Of a stretch of 64,000 nucleotides of DNA, positions 14,292 to 28,310 are shown piece after piece. This DNA is from Ophthalmolycus amberensis (Eukaryota; Chordata; Actinopteri; Perciformes; Zoarcidae): NCBI GenBank assembly GCA_024529925.1, contig JAFEUB010000770.1, forward strand, positions 1,092,501 to 1,156,500, in the 5' to 3' direction. The notes below the pieces were generated by a model. It was not told the DNA's origin. It did not search any database and worked only from the letters and a program-made list of their open reading frames with translations. The first letter of the stretch is position 1. Every line of letters starts with the position of its first letter. The translations under genes were made by a program, and so were the position numbers.

Positions 14292-14293
14292 GT

Positions 14294-14339
<46 letters not shown>

Positions 14340-15168
14340 TGTGTGTGTGTGTGTGTGAGTGAGGCAAGGCCTAGCCCCTGGGTAATAAAACAATACAAAG
14401 AGAGCTTTAGGCCTGCTGGGCCCGCAACAGCACTTGAATACCAAATCAGCCAGCAGAGATCACTAGGGGAAAAGTGTAGTGTGTGTGTGTGAGTGTGGTG
14501 TGTCAGTGTGTGTGTGTGAGTGTGGTGTGTCAGTGTGTGTGTGTGTGTGTGTGTGTGTCTGTGTGTGTGTGTGTGAGTGTCTGCAGTAGTGAGACATGAT
14601 AGCAGAAAGCGGCCTTGTTTTTCCAGTGGTGACCGTTGTTTGGTAACTCCCGCTTCTAAAAGTAGGAGAGCAACTTCGCAACAGCTCCGGGCACAGCTGG
14701 ATGAATGTCTAAAAGAGAGCGGAAGATTGATGATGATGGGGGGGGGGGGGTTGGGGGCATGAAAAGCAAACAAGAACAGGGATTTATAAAAAGATATAGA
14801 GCATACAGCGCCGTAGAAAAGAGTGTACAGTTAAAATGCTATTTCTAACAGTTTCACTTCTCTGTTGGTCGACACACACATGTTCATATATACGAACACA
14901 CCCATCGCTTTTTTTCCCTCTCTATCTCACCCTTGTCTGTCAGCCAGCCCTTGCCTTAATGGACCATACACACAATTACTACTGATTAATACACCACTTA
15001 ACATGTTGACCCCGCTCATGCAACACACACACACACACACACACATATACAAACCACTTAACATTCTGGCCTTGCCCTGGTATCATTGGCTTTTCAGGTA
15101 CCCAGCATGCTGGAGCGACGCTCCAGGGCAGCCCCGCTGAGACCACTGCTGTCTGAAGAGGAGAGTAA

Positions 15169-15220
<52 letters not shown>

Positions 15221-15920
15221 TGAGATATGAGAACATGCCAGTGCCAGCCCCCTGAGGGACGACCATCCAGTCCAAGTCCTCAGGGAGCCTCGACACTTTA
15301 GGTATGGCACTACAGTGGGGCATCATCGCAGCCAAGAGGCCCAGAGGGATGCAAGGAGAGGGAGAAAGAGAGAAGGAAGGTCGATTGGGGAACAGTGGGG
15401 CCCAATCATCATCAAGGGCCCCAAAGGGAGGATGGACTGCTGTATGTGAAAGGTGGATAAAAGACTCAGAGTGTCATAAAGAAGGAGCAGGTGCAAAGCT
15501 GTCAAGATATCTCTACATCAAACATAATCTTGTCCAAAACTAAACTGCAGCGCAACTAATGACTTCCTATACTGGCAACAATATTACATTTCATTCTAAT
15601 GGGAGTGTGAGAGGACAGAGGAATATGAGGAAACCAAACTAAATATGTATGAATACTATGGAATGAACCTGTGGAGATGTCGAGTCAACATCAGCTGTTC
15701 AATGAAATGTGTTTCTAAGAGAACAAAAGTTAAACCTGCAATAACAGATTTGTAGGCAACTTGAGGGCAACGGAAACAAGTTGTGAACAAAACACTGACA
15801 TATCATCACATTTTAAGTTAATATGGCATACTTGTTAGTAAACTTGTTATTTACATATCCAGTCACAAAGCTCAATTGTCATTCATTTGGAGTCGTGTTT
15901 GTGTCCATCTGGTGAACGTA
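13400..15920. other. Intergenic DNA with clustered TG/CA and pyrimidine tracts
   Basis: No gene is supported. The stretch includes a purine-rich segment at 13,570-13,920, (CTC)n at about 13,945-13,968, a compound TG tract at 14,151-14,360, a second TG array at 14,477-14,577 with AGTGTGG interruptions, a G run at 14,738-14,751, CA at 15,024-15,046 and TG at 15,171-15,219. Reading frames across it are translations of these tracts. Confidence 0.7.
14151..14360. repeat. Compound (TG)n tract, about 210 bp
   Basis: TG dinucleotides are broken by GC, GA and TTA interruptions across about 210 bp, and a second TG array follows 120 bp later. Both strands show His/Thr or Cys/Val pseudo-frames that are repeat translation only. 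Confidence 0.95.
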
Positions 15921-15929
15921 AATCCAATA

Positions 15930-16240
15930 TTCGCTCTCTTTTAGCTTTGGTTTTAGTCTCCACCATCTCCTGAGGGAAATATCAGGCTCTGAAGCTGCTA
16001 AATGCTTCACTACTGTTCACCAACTAGTCGCTAACTGTGTCTGTCTGTTGTTTGGTGCTGAGCAGGTTTATGTTGGGTTTTAAAGCTTTTTCAGTCAAAC
16101 TTGAATTTTCTTCATGCATTGCTTCAGCCAAAAGTTTAAACAAATGTACTATGTAATAATGGAAGGTAATGATGGTATTCAAAGGTACCATATTGTAAAA
16201 AGTGAAATTCTTATGTCTCTTTTACATATAAATCAGGCTT
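15930..16240 (+). mobile_element. Two abutting interspersed fish repeats; the second is shared with 28.1 kb
   Basis: The stretch at 15,930-16,090 resembles, from memory, a repeat common in perch-like fish. The stretch at 16,099-16,236 is nearly identical, in the same orientation, to 28,120-28,260 within this window. The match is over about 140 bp and breaks near the block containing TCTCTTTT. This is direct evidence of an interspersed repeat. It has no coding capacity, which suits a MITE-type non-autonomous element. Its class is not determined. Confidence 0.6.
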
Positions 16241-19200
16241 TTTCAGTCAAAACCGCAATAGGGATTATGAGCTGAAACTAATAAAGCTCCTTGAAGTCAA
16301 GGGAAGCTGCAGATTCATGATTCTCTCTGTAAGTGTATCACTACAGGCGTAATCTTTCCAAGTTTTTCACATTGTCATTTCAAACATTGTTCTTACAAAA
16401 TATTTTAATATTTATTAAGAATTAGCTGCAATTTCATGTCACAATTCTTCTGTGACACAAATATGTTTGCGAAACACTTTTAAACGTTTAGTCCCTGCTG
16501 CAGCACTGACTGTTGCAAGGCTGTCTCCAAAACTAAAGACAGGTGACACATCAAAAATAATAAAATAAATGAAGAAAACAAGTATCGAAACATAACAAAT
16601 AAAGATGCTTCTACCATGACGGTTGTGAAAGGTTTGAGTCTGAAGATGATGTGGATCATAAGCTGTGGCATTCTCGGTCACCAGTTCACAAAGCAACATT
16701 GCTGGGGTGACATGTTGGGTTGTCACAGTTACAGACAGACACAACTGATTGTAAGCATTTGTAAAAACAACACATTCTCAACACTGCTCGTCACCTACTG
16801 ACACTTGGTCAGTGCCCTTGGCGTCAAAAGCACTGGGGAGCCCAGCATGTCAGACTATAAGACTCCACTGCTGTCGCAGTGAACACCTGGTTAACGTCGT
16901 GAATTAAAACTAAAAAACCTACTCAGCTTAGGCTGCAAAACCACTCAGGAAAAACATCATGGTGGCTTAAAATAAGTACTTGAACTAAGTAAAACGTAAA
17001 AAAATGTAACATAACTTACACGTAACACTTGTAACTTGAAAATAGCACAAAACTTTGAACACCAGGCTTCTGGTAGAAAGTCCTGACGCCCACCTCCCCT
17101 CCCTCCTGCTTTGTGTGGTTTTTGTTTGGTCTTTATACTATGTCTGGGTTTATGTTGCACTAAAGAGTGTCTGATGCCTGATCGGTATCAGACAGCTTGA
17201 CGCGTAACAAAGAGTCAGTATTTGACGCCCTGAAAATGACAACGATCTGGTAAAAACTGTGTAATACTGCTGTGTTCTGTCGTGTTACGGCAACAGTTGG
17301 TCATCACAACAACAACAAACACAAACAGGCTTTTGTTAAGTCGCTTTGACAGCTCACATTTAGTCTCAGAAACACAGTAAGCCTGCACACTCTGCAGTCC
17401 AAGACCTAAGCAGCACTTTATTTCACCACAAACAGGCTCAATTTTGTAAACTATCAACTTTGGTACGCAAGTGAGCCGAGAGCAAAAGGATGAAAGCGCC
17501 ACGAGCTACTGAGGGAGTTAAATGATATAAAGAGAGAGAAAAAAGACAGACGCATTAGAGCGATAAAAGCTTTGAATGTGGCATAAAGGTAGCAGTGAGG
17601 GAGTTACAGATCAAGGTGTGGGGATCACAGGGGAGAGGCAGGGATGGTGTGACAGTTCAGGCTGGAGGCAGGGTGTGAGTCAAAAATACTAATCAGAGGA
17701 GAAGCATAGAGATGGGAATTAATTATATTCAGGGCACTGATGTGAAAACACCACAGGCCTGATGTTTTCATGATGGAGACATGAACATGCACATCACACA
17801 AACCCAAGAGGGTTACCTGGTGCTGGAGACCTGTGATGGCGCGACAGCTCAGTCCCGAAGTTTGTGTTTGAAGAAAAGAGTTGAAAAATGCATGAGGTTT
17901 ACTCTGTGCACTGAAGTCGAGGAAACTGTATTTAGTTTTTTACTCTTTGGTGGCTACAGTGTGGGCAGGGTTTCCAACTGTCTCTATGTTGATTCGTGAA
18001 AGTAGCAATACTGCAGTATAAAATATACCATCACAGTAGTTCCCTCTCAGTTATAGCGGAGTATAAAGTAAAATAAAAACACTCAAGGAAAGTATAATTA
18101 CCTCAAAACGATACGTAAGTACAGTACCAGCACTAACTTACATTCTGCCACTGCGCTGTAGTTCCTCCATGTGATTCGGTGCTTGCAGCAACATTTAGAC
18201 GAGTATGTTTGTATTTGCAATTAAGGATGTTAGAATATTTATAAAAATACATTTTTACATCACGATTATTTTCAGAAGGAATATCAATACAACTATTTCC
18301 TTATACTTTGTTTAAGTCATTCTCTAGTGGTGATTTGCATAAAAACACACAATACAAATGATGAGAAAATGAAATATTGTTTTTTTATTGAGAATAATAA
18401 TCTTTGTATTAGTAGCTTTAAATATGTATTATAAGCTATTTAGAGCAGTGCTAGGAAGTTAAACAGGTCATGATTCCCTCTCTGATATCTATTTATGTTG
18501 CTGTGAAAATATCTCCTTCAAACAACTATATTCAAGATTCTCACCAAATCTACATTTTACAAGATTACATATGAACACATCATGACAACGTTATAATTTA
18601 CTTTCGTACAATAATCATTTTTACTGAATGAAGCTCGAACGCACCACAATGTAAGTAAATGGAACCTCCATACATCCGTACGGATCTGCTTCATACTTCA
18701 TAACAACATCTGTCGCTGTCGACGCTATCAACGTTACCAGCTCTCCTCCTGCTCATTTCAGCACATATTTGTGATACACAGTGTATCAGTGAGAGTATCA
18801 GACTAGCGACTAGAAAGCATCAGTGCTCTTCAGATTGCATATTTTCTACTTAAGATATCATTTTAAATTAACATATATGGCAAATCGCAAAATGTTTAAA
18901 CTGAACATATATGGATATTATTTATTTGTTTTCCTATAATATCTGCTCATAGCAAGTAAAGCATGATTCAACTTTTTTTCTGATTATATTTTAGGCACTC
19001 ACAGCACTCGGTTAAGGTTGAAGAAGTCAAAGGTGGCTTGAAGCTCGAGACAGGATGTTTTATCACGGTAGCACATAAATGTAGCTCCCACACTGAAAAA
19101 ACATCGCCAGGCAACATAATCCAGGCAGCAATTCTGTTTTATCGCAAAATGTAAGTTAGTAGTATAGAAATGTTAACACTTTAAACATCTACAGTTTAAC

Positions 19201-19613
19201 AACGAAAATATTAGTTTCTTACTCACACCAGAACGTAGAGATAAAATATGAAGGTTGAATAGAACTCATGTGGTGAACAAAGCTGTATTGCAGTGTTTTG
19301 CGATAAGTGATGGAAACTATGTGTGGAGCCCACTAATGATTCGATATTGACTCTATTGTGACTGGTACATTGTTTATCCCACTTACTTATTTATGCACAA
19401 TTGGTGTGTGGGTTCAGCTGTGTTCCTGCAAACACACACAGTGAACGAGCGAGACAGAGAGATCAATATGCAACATTAACACAGGATAGTCTTTAATGTT
19501 ATTTTCATTTGCAAAACACAAACACAATGTTTATTTCCATTTCCACAAACCTCATTCTCTCATGATTGATACTTCTCGGTGCAGCTCTCTCACGCACCCC
19601 ACTACCCCCCATC

Positions 19614-19654
<41 letters not shown>

Positions 19655-21519
19655 CACCCGGCCCTCTCTTTGCTCCCTCTCTCCTGGCTGTGTCAGCACC
19701 AGCACTACTTGGGTCTTTGTGTCTCCTTCATATCATCTTGTTAAAAATTAAAGTGATTCTACTTCCCTCCATCTTTCTCTGTCTCTAATGCTAATCTGTT
19801 CCCTGTTGGACCAGTATGCAGATGAGACGCAAATACTGCGGAGCCTGATGAATAGTAATGAGGCTACAACACACACACACACACACACCTGAGCAGCCTT
19901 GGAATGCCCTGTGGTTTACCTGTCTGTCTGTCAATCAAAGCAGTGACCGAGTGAATGAAGCTGTGTGTGTCTGTGTGTGTCTGTCCCTAAAATCACTCCC
20001 CAAACAATGAAATTGGAGTTTATCCAAAAATATCCAAAAAGTCGGTCATTTTTAAAATATAACTTTAATAGAACAAGCAATGGTCTTTGGTCTAATAGTG
20101 TGTTTCATTTACAGACGTCTGTAACCGTGTCTGTGACCAACAAATGTAGATGTGAATCCTCAATTTTCTTTTAAAAGACAGTTCACATGGTGCCTGTGTT
20201 GCAAATAAATACATTTATTTTCTTTTTTTGTTTTATAACAGTTGGCAGTACAGACATCCAAACAAGTAAAAAATCTGACATGACTTGAGTGATGATTGGA
20301 GCACAAACATACAAGCTCGATGTTTATGCTTATTGGTCAGTTTAAATGAAGATATGTCAACTATGAACAATGCTGTTTTCCGTATAAACATTGCTTCTCT
20401 CCCTGAATATTTAACTGGGGAGGGGGAGGGGTTCCTTTAAATCCCGCTGGTAGATGTATGGTTTCCTGCATGAGTGACCCGGATGTGAATGAGGTCTTTT
20501 ACAGACATCGACAGACAGGAAACAGGAGTAAGAGAAAACCTTCCAGGGTCAACATGTGGCACAATTTGAATCCATGTTGTGACATTTGATATTATGTGAA
20601 AAAATTAAAAAAATTACAAACACACATGTGTGATGGGTGTGTGATGTGGTGAACTGGTGCTGACCTCACACAAAGTACAGGCAGGATATACATTATGACA
20701 GCAAACTCAACATAAACATATTAGATGAGTGCAATGAGAGCCAAAATGATGTTCCAGTGCAGCAGCAAGAGGGGCTGGTGACAATATGAGGACATAGTGT
20801 GTAACCTTATGTGCTCTGGGATGGATGAGGCTATGAGTTGTTGAAATAGTCATGTCTGAAAGTGCTGGGAATAAAGTGACATGGATGCAACTTGTATGAC
20901 CCTATAAGATGCACAGAAAGCAAATATGCAAAACAGAACAATGTTGAATGATAGCCGGAAGAGCTCTGGCAAAAAAAAGTTTAATTTGACTCAACTTTTG
21001 CTCCAACACAACGTGACTTCATCAGGCAAGGCGCTGCATTGGCTTATTAATTAAAAGCAAGAGTACATTCCTGATAGATACCTTGTGAGGTGAACTGCGT
21101 ATTTCTACTGTTAACCTTGCAATTATCTTGACTAAAGATAAAATAGTTGTGCTAATCCATTTAGTAGATGCTGAGATATTTCACAAGTAAAAACATTGAA
21201 CTGCTGGTGGCGCTTTAGGAAAAGTCAGTACCATGAATGTCTACAAAACATTTCAAAGCAATCCATCCAATAGCTTCATTTGTTGTATTTCAGTCTGGAG
21301 AAACATAGTAGCATAGTACCAACATTGCCATCCCTAAAGCCACATCTAGCTTGGCTAGAAAAAGGATTACCCACCTGATCATTTTGCCAAGCAAGGACAT
21401 TTACATAACTCGTACAATTTTGTTTTTTCCTCACCAAAATCAATTCACGACCCCTCAGATTCAATTTAGGGCCCCTTGTGGGATCTCGACCCCCAGGTTA
21501 AGAAACATTTCTTTTTCAA
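16241..21519. other. Gene-free intergenic DNA
   Basis: No gene is supported. It contains CA at 19,616-19,651 and 19,871-19,888, a repeat copy near 18,000-18,156, and a possible mobile-element fragment at about 21,130-21,510. The latter combines a motif frequent in fish repeats ('gcgccacc' followed by an AT-rich consensus) with a reverse-oriented hAT-like end. The segment at 19,795-19,870 has clustered POU/octamer-like A/T-rich motifs but is otherwise unannotated. Confidence 0.6.
18000..18156. mobile_element. Fragment of the short non-autonomous fish repeat also seen at 12.6-13.4 kb
   Basis: The block with paired ACTCAAGGAAAG and CGTAAGTACAGTAC motifs, ending in AACTTACATTCTGCCACTG, is a diverged relative of the repeat whose end lies at 13,320-13,398. 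Further short fragments of the same type are visible near 27,035-27,075 and 27,565-27,640. Identification rests on motif order and memory of the family. Confidence 0.45.
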
Positions 21520-21850
21520 TCAATCAATCAATCAACCAGACTTTATTTGTATAGCACTTTTCACACAAAAATAATGCAATACACAAACAATAAATGACTT
21601 TGTAATTAATAAGACATTCAATAACAGGACTCAAAAAAATGAAATAAAAAACAACAAACTGATGAAAATGCTCAAATAAATATACATTTTCAGTGAGGAG
21701 GTAGTGAGGTAGGATTTGAAAACAATAAAACTCAATTAAAAGGCAGACTAAAAGGTAAAATACAATAAATAATTAGAAATATCCATAAATAAAGTTCAGT
21801 TAAACACCAGATTAAAAGGTCTTGACTTTGCTAGACTGTAGACAGATCAC
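21520..21850 (-). mobile_element. L2-like LINE 3' end, reverse orientation
   Basis: A run of CAATCAATCAATCAAT is followed by the block CTTTATTTGTATAGCACTTT. The complement of this block is the 3' tail seen in fish L2/Maui-type LINEs, and in SINEs that borrow it: a short 'agtgctatacaaataaag' segment and then a terminal tandem repeat. Only the 3' end is present, with no reverse transcriptase or endonuclease frame. The inner limit is uncertain. Confidence 0.5.
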
Positions 21851-23554
21851 AGCACAGAACTCTCCTCGAGTCTGACATAAATAAATCAGGTGAGGAAAGT
21901 GTGAAAGTCTCCCTTTTCCCGACCATTACTAGTGTTTATCTGCTTAATTATTTATTGCAGTCCAACGTTTCTGTTTACTTTATAAATTATTAATCGAGCT
22001 ATAGAAATAACTTCTTTAATTTGGTGGTTTCATGGTTGTTTCATAGGATTATGATCCGGTAAAAGGGATTCACCCTGTTGTGTGTGAAGATGTTGGGTTG
22101 TTCGGGTGGATCAGCTCAATCAGGGATAATGCGAACAGGTTTGCCTCATTATGTCCTCAGCATGGAGGGGATGGGCACTGAGCTGTATGAAGATAGGTAA
22201 AGTAGTTCTGCAGTAAATTACATTTATTTACATTTGGTGTGCTCATTGCTGTGCATGGGCGCCTATAGATACATTGTGATATCAGCAGCAACAAGCGAAT
22301 CTTACATTAAAGTTTTGTGAATTGTTTTTTATTTTTTTATTTTGATGCTTGCTCTCTGTTCAGTTCACCCTGTACTGACCTGTGCAGTGGTAGGTTTCCG
22401 TTAATTATGGCTGAGAATGTAAAATGCCATTCACTGGAGAAGAGGGAAGGGAGGAGGTGACGCTTGCTGTGAGGCTGCAGCTTTCATTCGATTTCTGTTG
22501 TTTTTACTTCAGTTTGTTTTAATTTTCCATTTTTGCCTTTGTTTCAGTAAACTTTTTGTTACTAAATGCCACCTTTTATGCACTTGCTACTGCTTATTAA
22601 CCTGGTCTTTCGACAATCCTTTTTAAGTTTCCCAATGCCAAACAACACAATCTGCCCTTTGTATTGAGTGGCAGCAAGCGGTACAAAGAGAATGAAAGAG
22701 ACATGCCTGACATTTTCAGTTGTGGTGGTGTATCATGCCACCGTCAGTTCCATTGACTATTACTGCATTCATCTATTGCCTCTTCTGAATATATATAATA
22801 TAATAGCAAACTGCTGCTGCTAATCACAAGCACGCATATAAATACACACGCACAGCTGCAGCGTAGGCTGTTTCCTGTATACTGTTCTCAGTGTCCCCCA
22901 TCTGCACAGGCATTTCCTGTCCGACCTTGAAATCAGGCCCTCAGACACGACCACCATCACTTCACACACATTCAGTCTTCCCCCATTTCCCCACATATTC
23001 TGTGCTTTTTGAAGACAAGACAACCTTCTTGCATAACATCCACATATCCATTCACATACTCACCATCCAAACACACAACTCCCTCATGTGTTCACTTAAG
23101 CACTGACAAATTAAAGAGTGACTTGGCAAAAACAATCACTAGTAGAATATAAATACATAAATACCTCAAACAAACCTGTAATTATCAGTTGTAGAAAACT
23201 AAAGTCCTATAGGGAAAACACTTGGCATTGTTATCAGGACTAGAAGTTAAAATACAGCACAACCTCGAACTTTATGAGCACCTAGAGTTACTCTCATCTG
23301 CCACTTTCACACCGGGGAGCCATGATGTCATCGATCAGTAACCCAGCGCTCGAGCAGCGGCCAGCCTTCCCCAAATCAGCCACATGTGTTTTTATTCAGC
23401 AGGAAAGTTATAGCAGAAAAGGTTAGGTCACAGATAGTTTACAATAATATTATTCATGAAAAGGAAAGTGGAAACGATCCCTGCATGTGACTTCACTCTA
23501 TTTACACAAGCATTCCCTGAATACATTGATATCGCCAGACTGTAAAACACACCA

Positions 23555-23605
<51 letters not shown>

Positions 23606-24090
23606 GACACACACACACACACAGAGGACACATAACACATTAATTCCATGAACTGGATTTCATAAGGTGAAGGAAAGGAACCAAGCCAAAGTCTGACAAT
23701 TAGCAAAGATTTAAAATAATAACTGTGGGCCTGAGGCGCAGTGTTAAAGCAGAGACATAATGAGAGTCAGAGTTATGATTCCAACTCACAGGAGAAACAG
23801 AGACACTGTTGTCGTGTTCAAATGTCCGATGCCAAGTTGTTACAACTCTTGGATTGGTTCTCTGGTTGTTTGAAATACTGACTTGATGAGAAAAATATTG
23901 ATTCAAATTAACACATTCAATTGGTGGAATAGGCATTTTGTAAATTATTGCTGTTGGCCATGTTGTTAAGACCAATGGCAAGATAAATGGATGGATGAAA
24001 ACTATCAATTTTACTATTTTTGCTTTACAAAACTGTCTTGTCCAAGTGTATGTGCAAATGTTTGCAGATTATTTATGTCTAACTTGTATT
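21851..24090. other. Gene-free intergenic DNA
   Basis: No coding or RNA gene was recognised. A CA tract lies at 23,559-23,600, with a shorter one at about 23,608-23,620. The rest is unremarkable AT-rich sequence. Confidence 0.65.
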
Positions 24091-24094
24091 AATC

Positions 24095-24225
24095 ACATTG
24101 TGGGGACATAGTGTCTACACACATTGCGGGGACTCACCTCCCATTTGGGGGCTGGTCCCCACAAGGTACAGTAAACCATTAAACTTCAGGGTTAAGACTT
24201 GGTTTTAGGTTAGGGGATGTCTCCA
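24095..24225. repeat. Interspersed 'gggGAC/gTCCCC' fish repeat
   Basis: The segment has the inverted TGTGGGGAC ... GTCCCCACA arms and the 'gggttaagacttggttttagg' type of core that recur, from memory, in many fish genomes. It has no coding capacity. Its class is uncertain. Confidence 0.45.
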
Positions 24226-24374
24226 GGGAATTCATATAGAATGTCCTCCTAAGTGATAAAAACAAGTCTCTGTATGTGTTACAGTCATAGTTTCCGTGTG
24301 AAAAGAGGACACATGATCAGACACACAGGATACAGCACCACACATCCCATGGGAGAAAGCAGAACATAGCAAAG

Positions 24375-24728
<354 letters not shown>

Positions 24729-26037
24729 TGTGGTCAGGACTGAACATTCACACGGCTGTAGTTGTGCGAAAATAAATGGAGACCATCCGCTAAAGGTTAT
24801 TTTTTCATTCTTTTTTTCCTTTTCTGCCTTCTTAGTTACTTGAGATTGTTTGCATTTATTCATTTATATACAGAATATTGCAAAAAGTGTTTTTATACTT
24901 GGCTAACAAACTAAAGCTAACTTGTCAAGTGTTGTGTTTTCTGCTGCCCCCAAGTGGCCAAAACAAAATTAATCGCAGGTTCAGAGGTCCAGTCGCAGCT
25001 TGAGGTTCGTGATATTAATGTGCTTCCTGGATGTAAAATCTGGAATGTATGCATTTTTTAATATTCAAAATAAAATGATCTGCAGCTATGCATAACTAAA
25101 CATGTTTCAACCAAAAAAACAGTGAAAATAAAAGTACATTTTACATGAATTAATTCAAATTGGTGACTTTTCCTCGACGAGGATTGCGTTCTACAAGAAC
25201 ACAAGATGAAGAATGAAGAGACTAGGCTGCCTTGCTCAAGGGTATCTTGGTAAACAATTACTGGTAAAGGTAGAGAAGTGTACCTTCATCTGTTCTTTCC
25301 CCCTGTTCAAGACTCAAACCACCTTGTGATGGCAGACTCACTTCTGTAATCATTAAGCTGCTGCTGACCCCTTCTGCTGGTGCAATTTTGTTTTAAAAAT
25401 GCAAGATACAGTCTTTTTCACTAACCCACATACCAATAAAAACACGCCCATTTCCATAAAGAATCAACCTTATGTCATTTTCCCAGTAGAGTGGAGCATC
25501 TGCAGCAAATCAACCTTGCTTTTCCTCCTTCTTTTCACTCCCACTCACTTGCTTCCTCTATTTATTTATTTAGTCATTTTTCAGTTATTGGAAACATGTG
25601 TAACTGGCCAAAAATGTCCTTACTCTATTGTATCTCTGAACTTAACACTCTAGATGCATGTTTACTGTCGAGCACAGGTGTTTGTCTTCATCCTGTCTCA
25701 CCAGTTAAAAAGCTGGCCCAACACTCCAAATGGAAAGTACAATAGAAAGATTGATTGCTAGATACCTTTCCCATACTTTCTTAAGAACTCAACTATTCAA
25801 TTGCATCATAAGGTGGAATCACTGTCATCCATGTCACCTGCTTTTTCATGACAGACGCCAGTATCATTGTCTTGTCCTTGAGACGTCGTTGTCCTTTTTG
25901 AGGCCAACTACGGAGGCGTTGCGTTATTTTCTCTGTTCTATTAAATAGTTAATTGAACTAACCGAATAACAAACACCAGCTTTTGTGTTTGTTGTAGAGG
26001 ATCAGTAAAAGTCTGTTGTGTGTGTACGTGTGTGTGT

Positions 26038-26085
<48 letters not shown>

Positions 26086-26416
26086 ACAGTAAAATTGGCT
26101 TGTGATCAGTGAGTGTCAGAATCACCATTTGTACTCAGTACATGACTTTGTGGGCACCTCATTGCTCAAGTTCCTAGTTCACACACTAAATCCCCCCCCC
26201 CCCCCCTTCATGCATGCTGTTAATGGAGCAGGACCTGTTATCCATGCAGCTCATTGGACACATCTACTGCTTGGAATTTCCCATGGCTGATCGTCATCTT
26301 TGGTCATGGACGCCTTCCACTCCCGCCACTCTCCAATGCAACACAGAGGGAAAACAAATCAAACAATTCACAGTTTCCCATTATTCTCTCTGTCTGTCGG
26401 CATATGGTTCCAATCA

Positions 26417-26493
<77 letters not shown>

Positions 26494-26756
26494 CACCATG
26501 TGAATGTTTTTATTTTCCATACATTTTCTCCACAGATACAAAGCTCTTTGTCCACACTCTTTCTCCATCTCTTCAGCTCTCCTTCCTCTCACCCCCTCTC
26601 CGTCTTCCATCTCTCTCTTTCTCTCTCTCTTCTTCTCTCTCACTATTTTAGTCTTGCTTTTCTTGGCTGCATGTCAAACCTCGGGCAGACCTAGAGGTCT
26701 TTTTCCCAAGCGATCTCCAGGGTGGACTCCAGGGAACAGAACACACACACAGACAG

Positions 26757-26790
<34 letters not shown>

Positions 26791-27770
26791 CCTGCTTTCA
26801 CATGCTCTGTCCATTTCCTCCTCCGTCTCTGCTCCTGCCCCATATCTTTCTGTCTGCGCCTTCTTGTTGACTCATATAATATTGTTGCATCACTGTCAAA
26901 TTGTGTTGCAGTCACAGTCTATTGGAAAACAGAGAACACAGTGTTCAAGTATTGTGTTCAAGGTATTTACAAAGAAACTATATGAGTTACTGTATAATAT
27001 CTTTGCCTTAAAATTGGCTCAAAATTGTTTGATATGGCAAAAATACTTAAGTAAAGTACAACTCCAACTGAGGTTCTCCTTGAAGGTACTAAATCTACTT
27101 TGGTTACATCTGATCTCCTTCCCCTCCGGTCAAGAGTCTGTTGAGGCACAAATCAACATGTTACTTGTTGATGTTACTCAGCCTGCATACTTTCATCTAT
27201 GAAACAGAACCGCACCACCACTCTCAATCACTCCCTGGTTACATATGTTATTTACTATTGCAATTCTGAATTCAAAACTGGTTTTCCTCTCAATTACATA
27301 ACCACATAACCGTATTTCATGTAATGACTTATGCAGTGAACTAATGCCAAGATGTTTTTGGCTGTATTCAACAGAGAACCACCATACATTTTGATCAACA
27401 TGATGTAAGAATTGATAATGTAGGAAACATGCAGGCAATTGTACATAATCATTTGCATGAATGTGCCAAAGGACATGAAATGTGTTCAAATTAACACGAA
27501 GAGGCTTTATAAATGAGCACATGTGAGTAAATGATTCGGACGTTGAACAATGTTGTCACTTAAGTGACTAAGAAAAAATATATTACCCTCAAATTTGACT
27601 TAAGCACATTATATGTACAGTTACTTTCCACTGCTTTCTGCCAGCAATATTTATTTTGAAACCTTGAAAATATTTGCAAGGTTTCAAAAGTTAAACTTTA
27701 AAACGCCAGTCCTGTTATGGTGCCAATGTGACATAACTCTGATATCTACTTTGTAATAAAGCAAAGTTCA
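24729..27770. other. Gene-free intergenic DNA with TG, CA, GA and CT tracts
   Basis: No gene is supported. Visible tracts are GA at 26,041-26,081, a C run at about 26,192-26,206, TG at 26,420-26,492, a CT-rich stretch at about 26,605-26,640 and CA at 26,759-26,787. The frame spanning 26,504-27,202 (232 codons) is repeat-interrupted, shows no domain and is not considered a gene. The complex stretch at 26,215-26,340 has no recognisable content. Confidence 0.65.
26420..26492. repeat. (TG)n microsatellite
   Basis: This is an uninterrupted TG run of about 73 bp between complex sequences. Confidence 0.95.
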
Positions 27771-27879
27771 CCGACCATCAGAGGCACCAGCAGGATCACA
27801 GTGCTCTCTAGTGGTGAGGCAGGAGTGTAGACGCTCCAAAGTTTGAGAATCATTAGCAGAAAGTTACAAAATGTGAGTA

Positions 27880-28110
27880 CTGCTGTCACTTCTACTGGGT
27901 TGAAACTCACCCATTCAAATCTGCTTTTAACCTGTGAAGTTAGTTATGTATGTTTTTGTGCTGTTCCTTACTGTTATGTCATCTATTTTGTTTATATTGT
28001 TGCTTTTATTGTTTCTGTTTTTACCATGTAAAGTGTCTTTGAGTACCTTTTAAAGCCCTTTACAAATAAAACGTATTATTATTGTTATTATTATTATTAT
28101 TAAGAATACA
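27880..28110 (+). mobile_element. L2-like LINE 3' end, forward orientation
   Basis: The block 'gtaaagtgtctttgagtacc' followed by 'ccctttacaaataaaacg' and a terminal (ATT)n run at about 28,076-28,102 has the 3'-tail layout of fish L2-type LINEs and of SINEs sharing that tail. It is the sense-orientation counterpart of the fragment at 21.5 kb. No coding part of the element is present. Confidence 0.55.
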
Positions 28111-28111
28111 T

Positions 28112-28310
28112 CTTCTGTTAAACTTGAATTTTCTTCATGCATTGCTTCAGCCAAAAGTTTAAACAAATGTACTATGTAATAATGGAAGGTAATGATGGTA
28201 TTCAAAGGTACCATATTGTAAAAAGTGAAATTCTTATGTCTCTTTTCATAGAAATCAGGCCTAATATATAAACTGTGAAAGTATCAAAATACTACAATCC
28301 ACGAAAAACT
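28112..28310 (+). mobile_element. MITE-type repeat, second copy of the 16.1-kb element
   Basis: The stretch at 28,120-28,260 is nearly identical to 16,099-16,236. After the shared block, this copy continues with a motif (AACTGTGAAAGTATCAAAA) that is, from memory, part of the same interspersed family in other fish. It begins directly after the LINE (ATT)n tail. No coding capacity is present. Confidence 0.6.

Noticed and set aside
14107..14773. Cys/Val- and His/Thr-rich frames on both strands
   Set aside because: Pure (TG)n/(CA)n translation. The same applies to frames near 560-1012, 3100-3487, 4442-4719, 6569-6954, 7631-8038, 19,496-19,788 and 26,214-26,643.
15083..15540. Possible exon after TTTTCAG at about 15,100 (frame MLERRSRAAPLRPLLSEEES)
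   Set aside because: It runs into a TG tract, no partner exon was found, and there is no recognised family.
18772..18788. Perfect 8-bp inverted repeat TGATACAC-a-GTGTATCA
   Set aside because: It is short and isolated, with no associated motif or gene, so it is consistent with chance.
26504..27202. 232-codon plus-strand frame
   Set aside because: It crosses CT and CA tracts, has no domain, and its composition is that of intergenic DNA.
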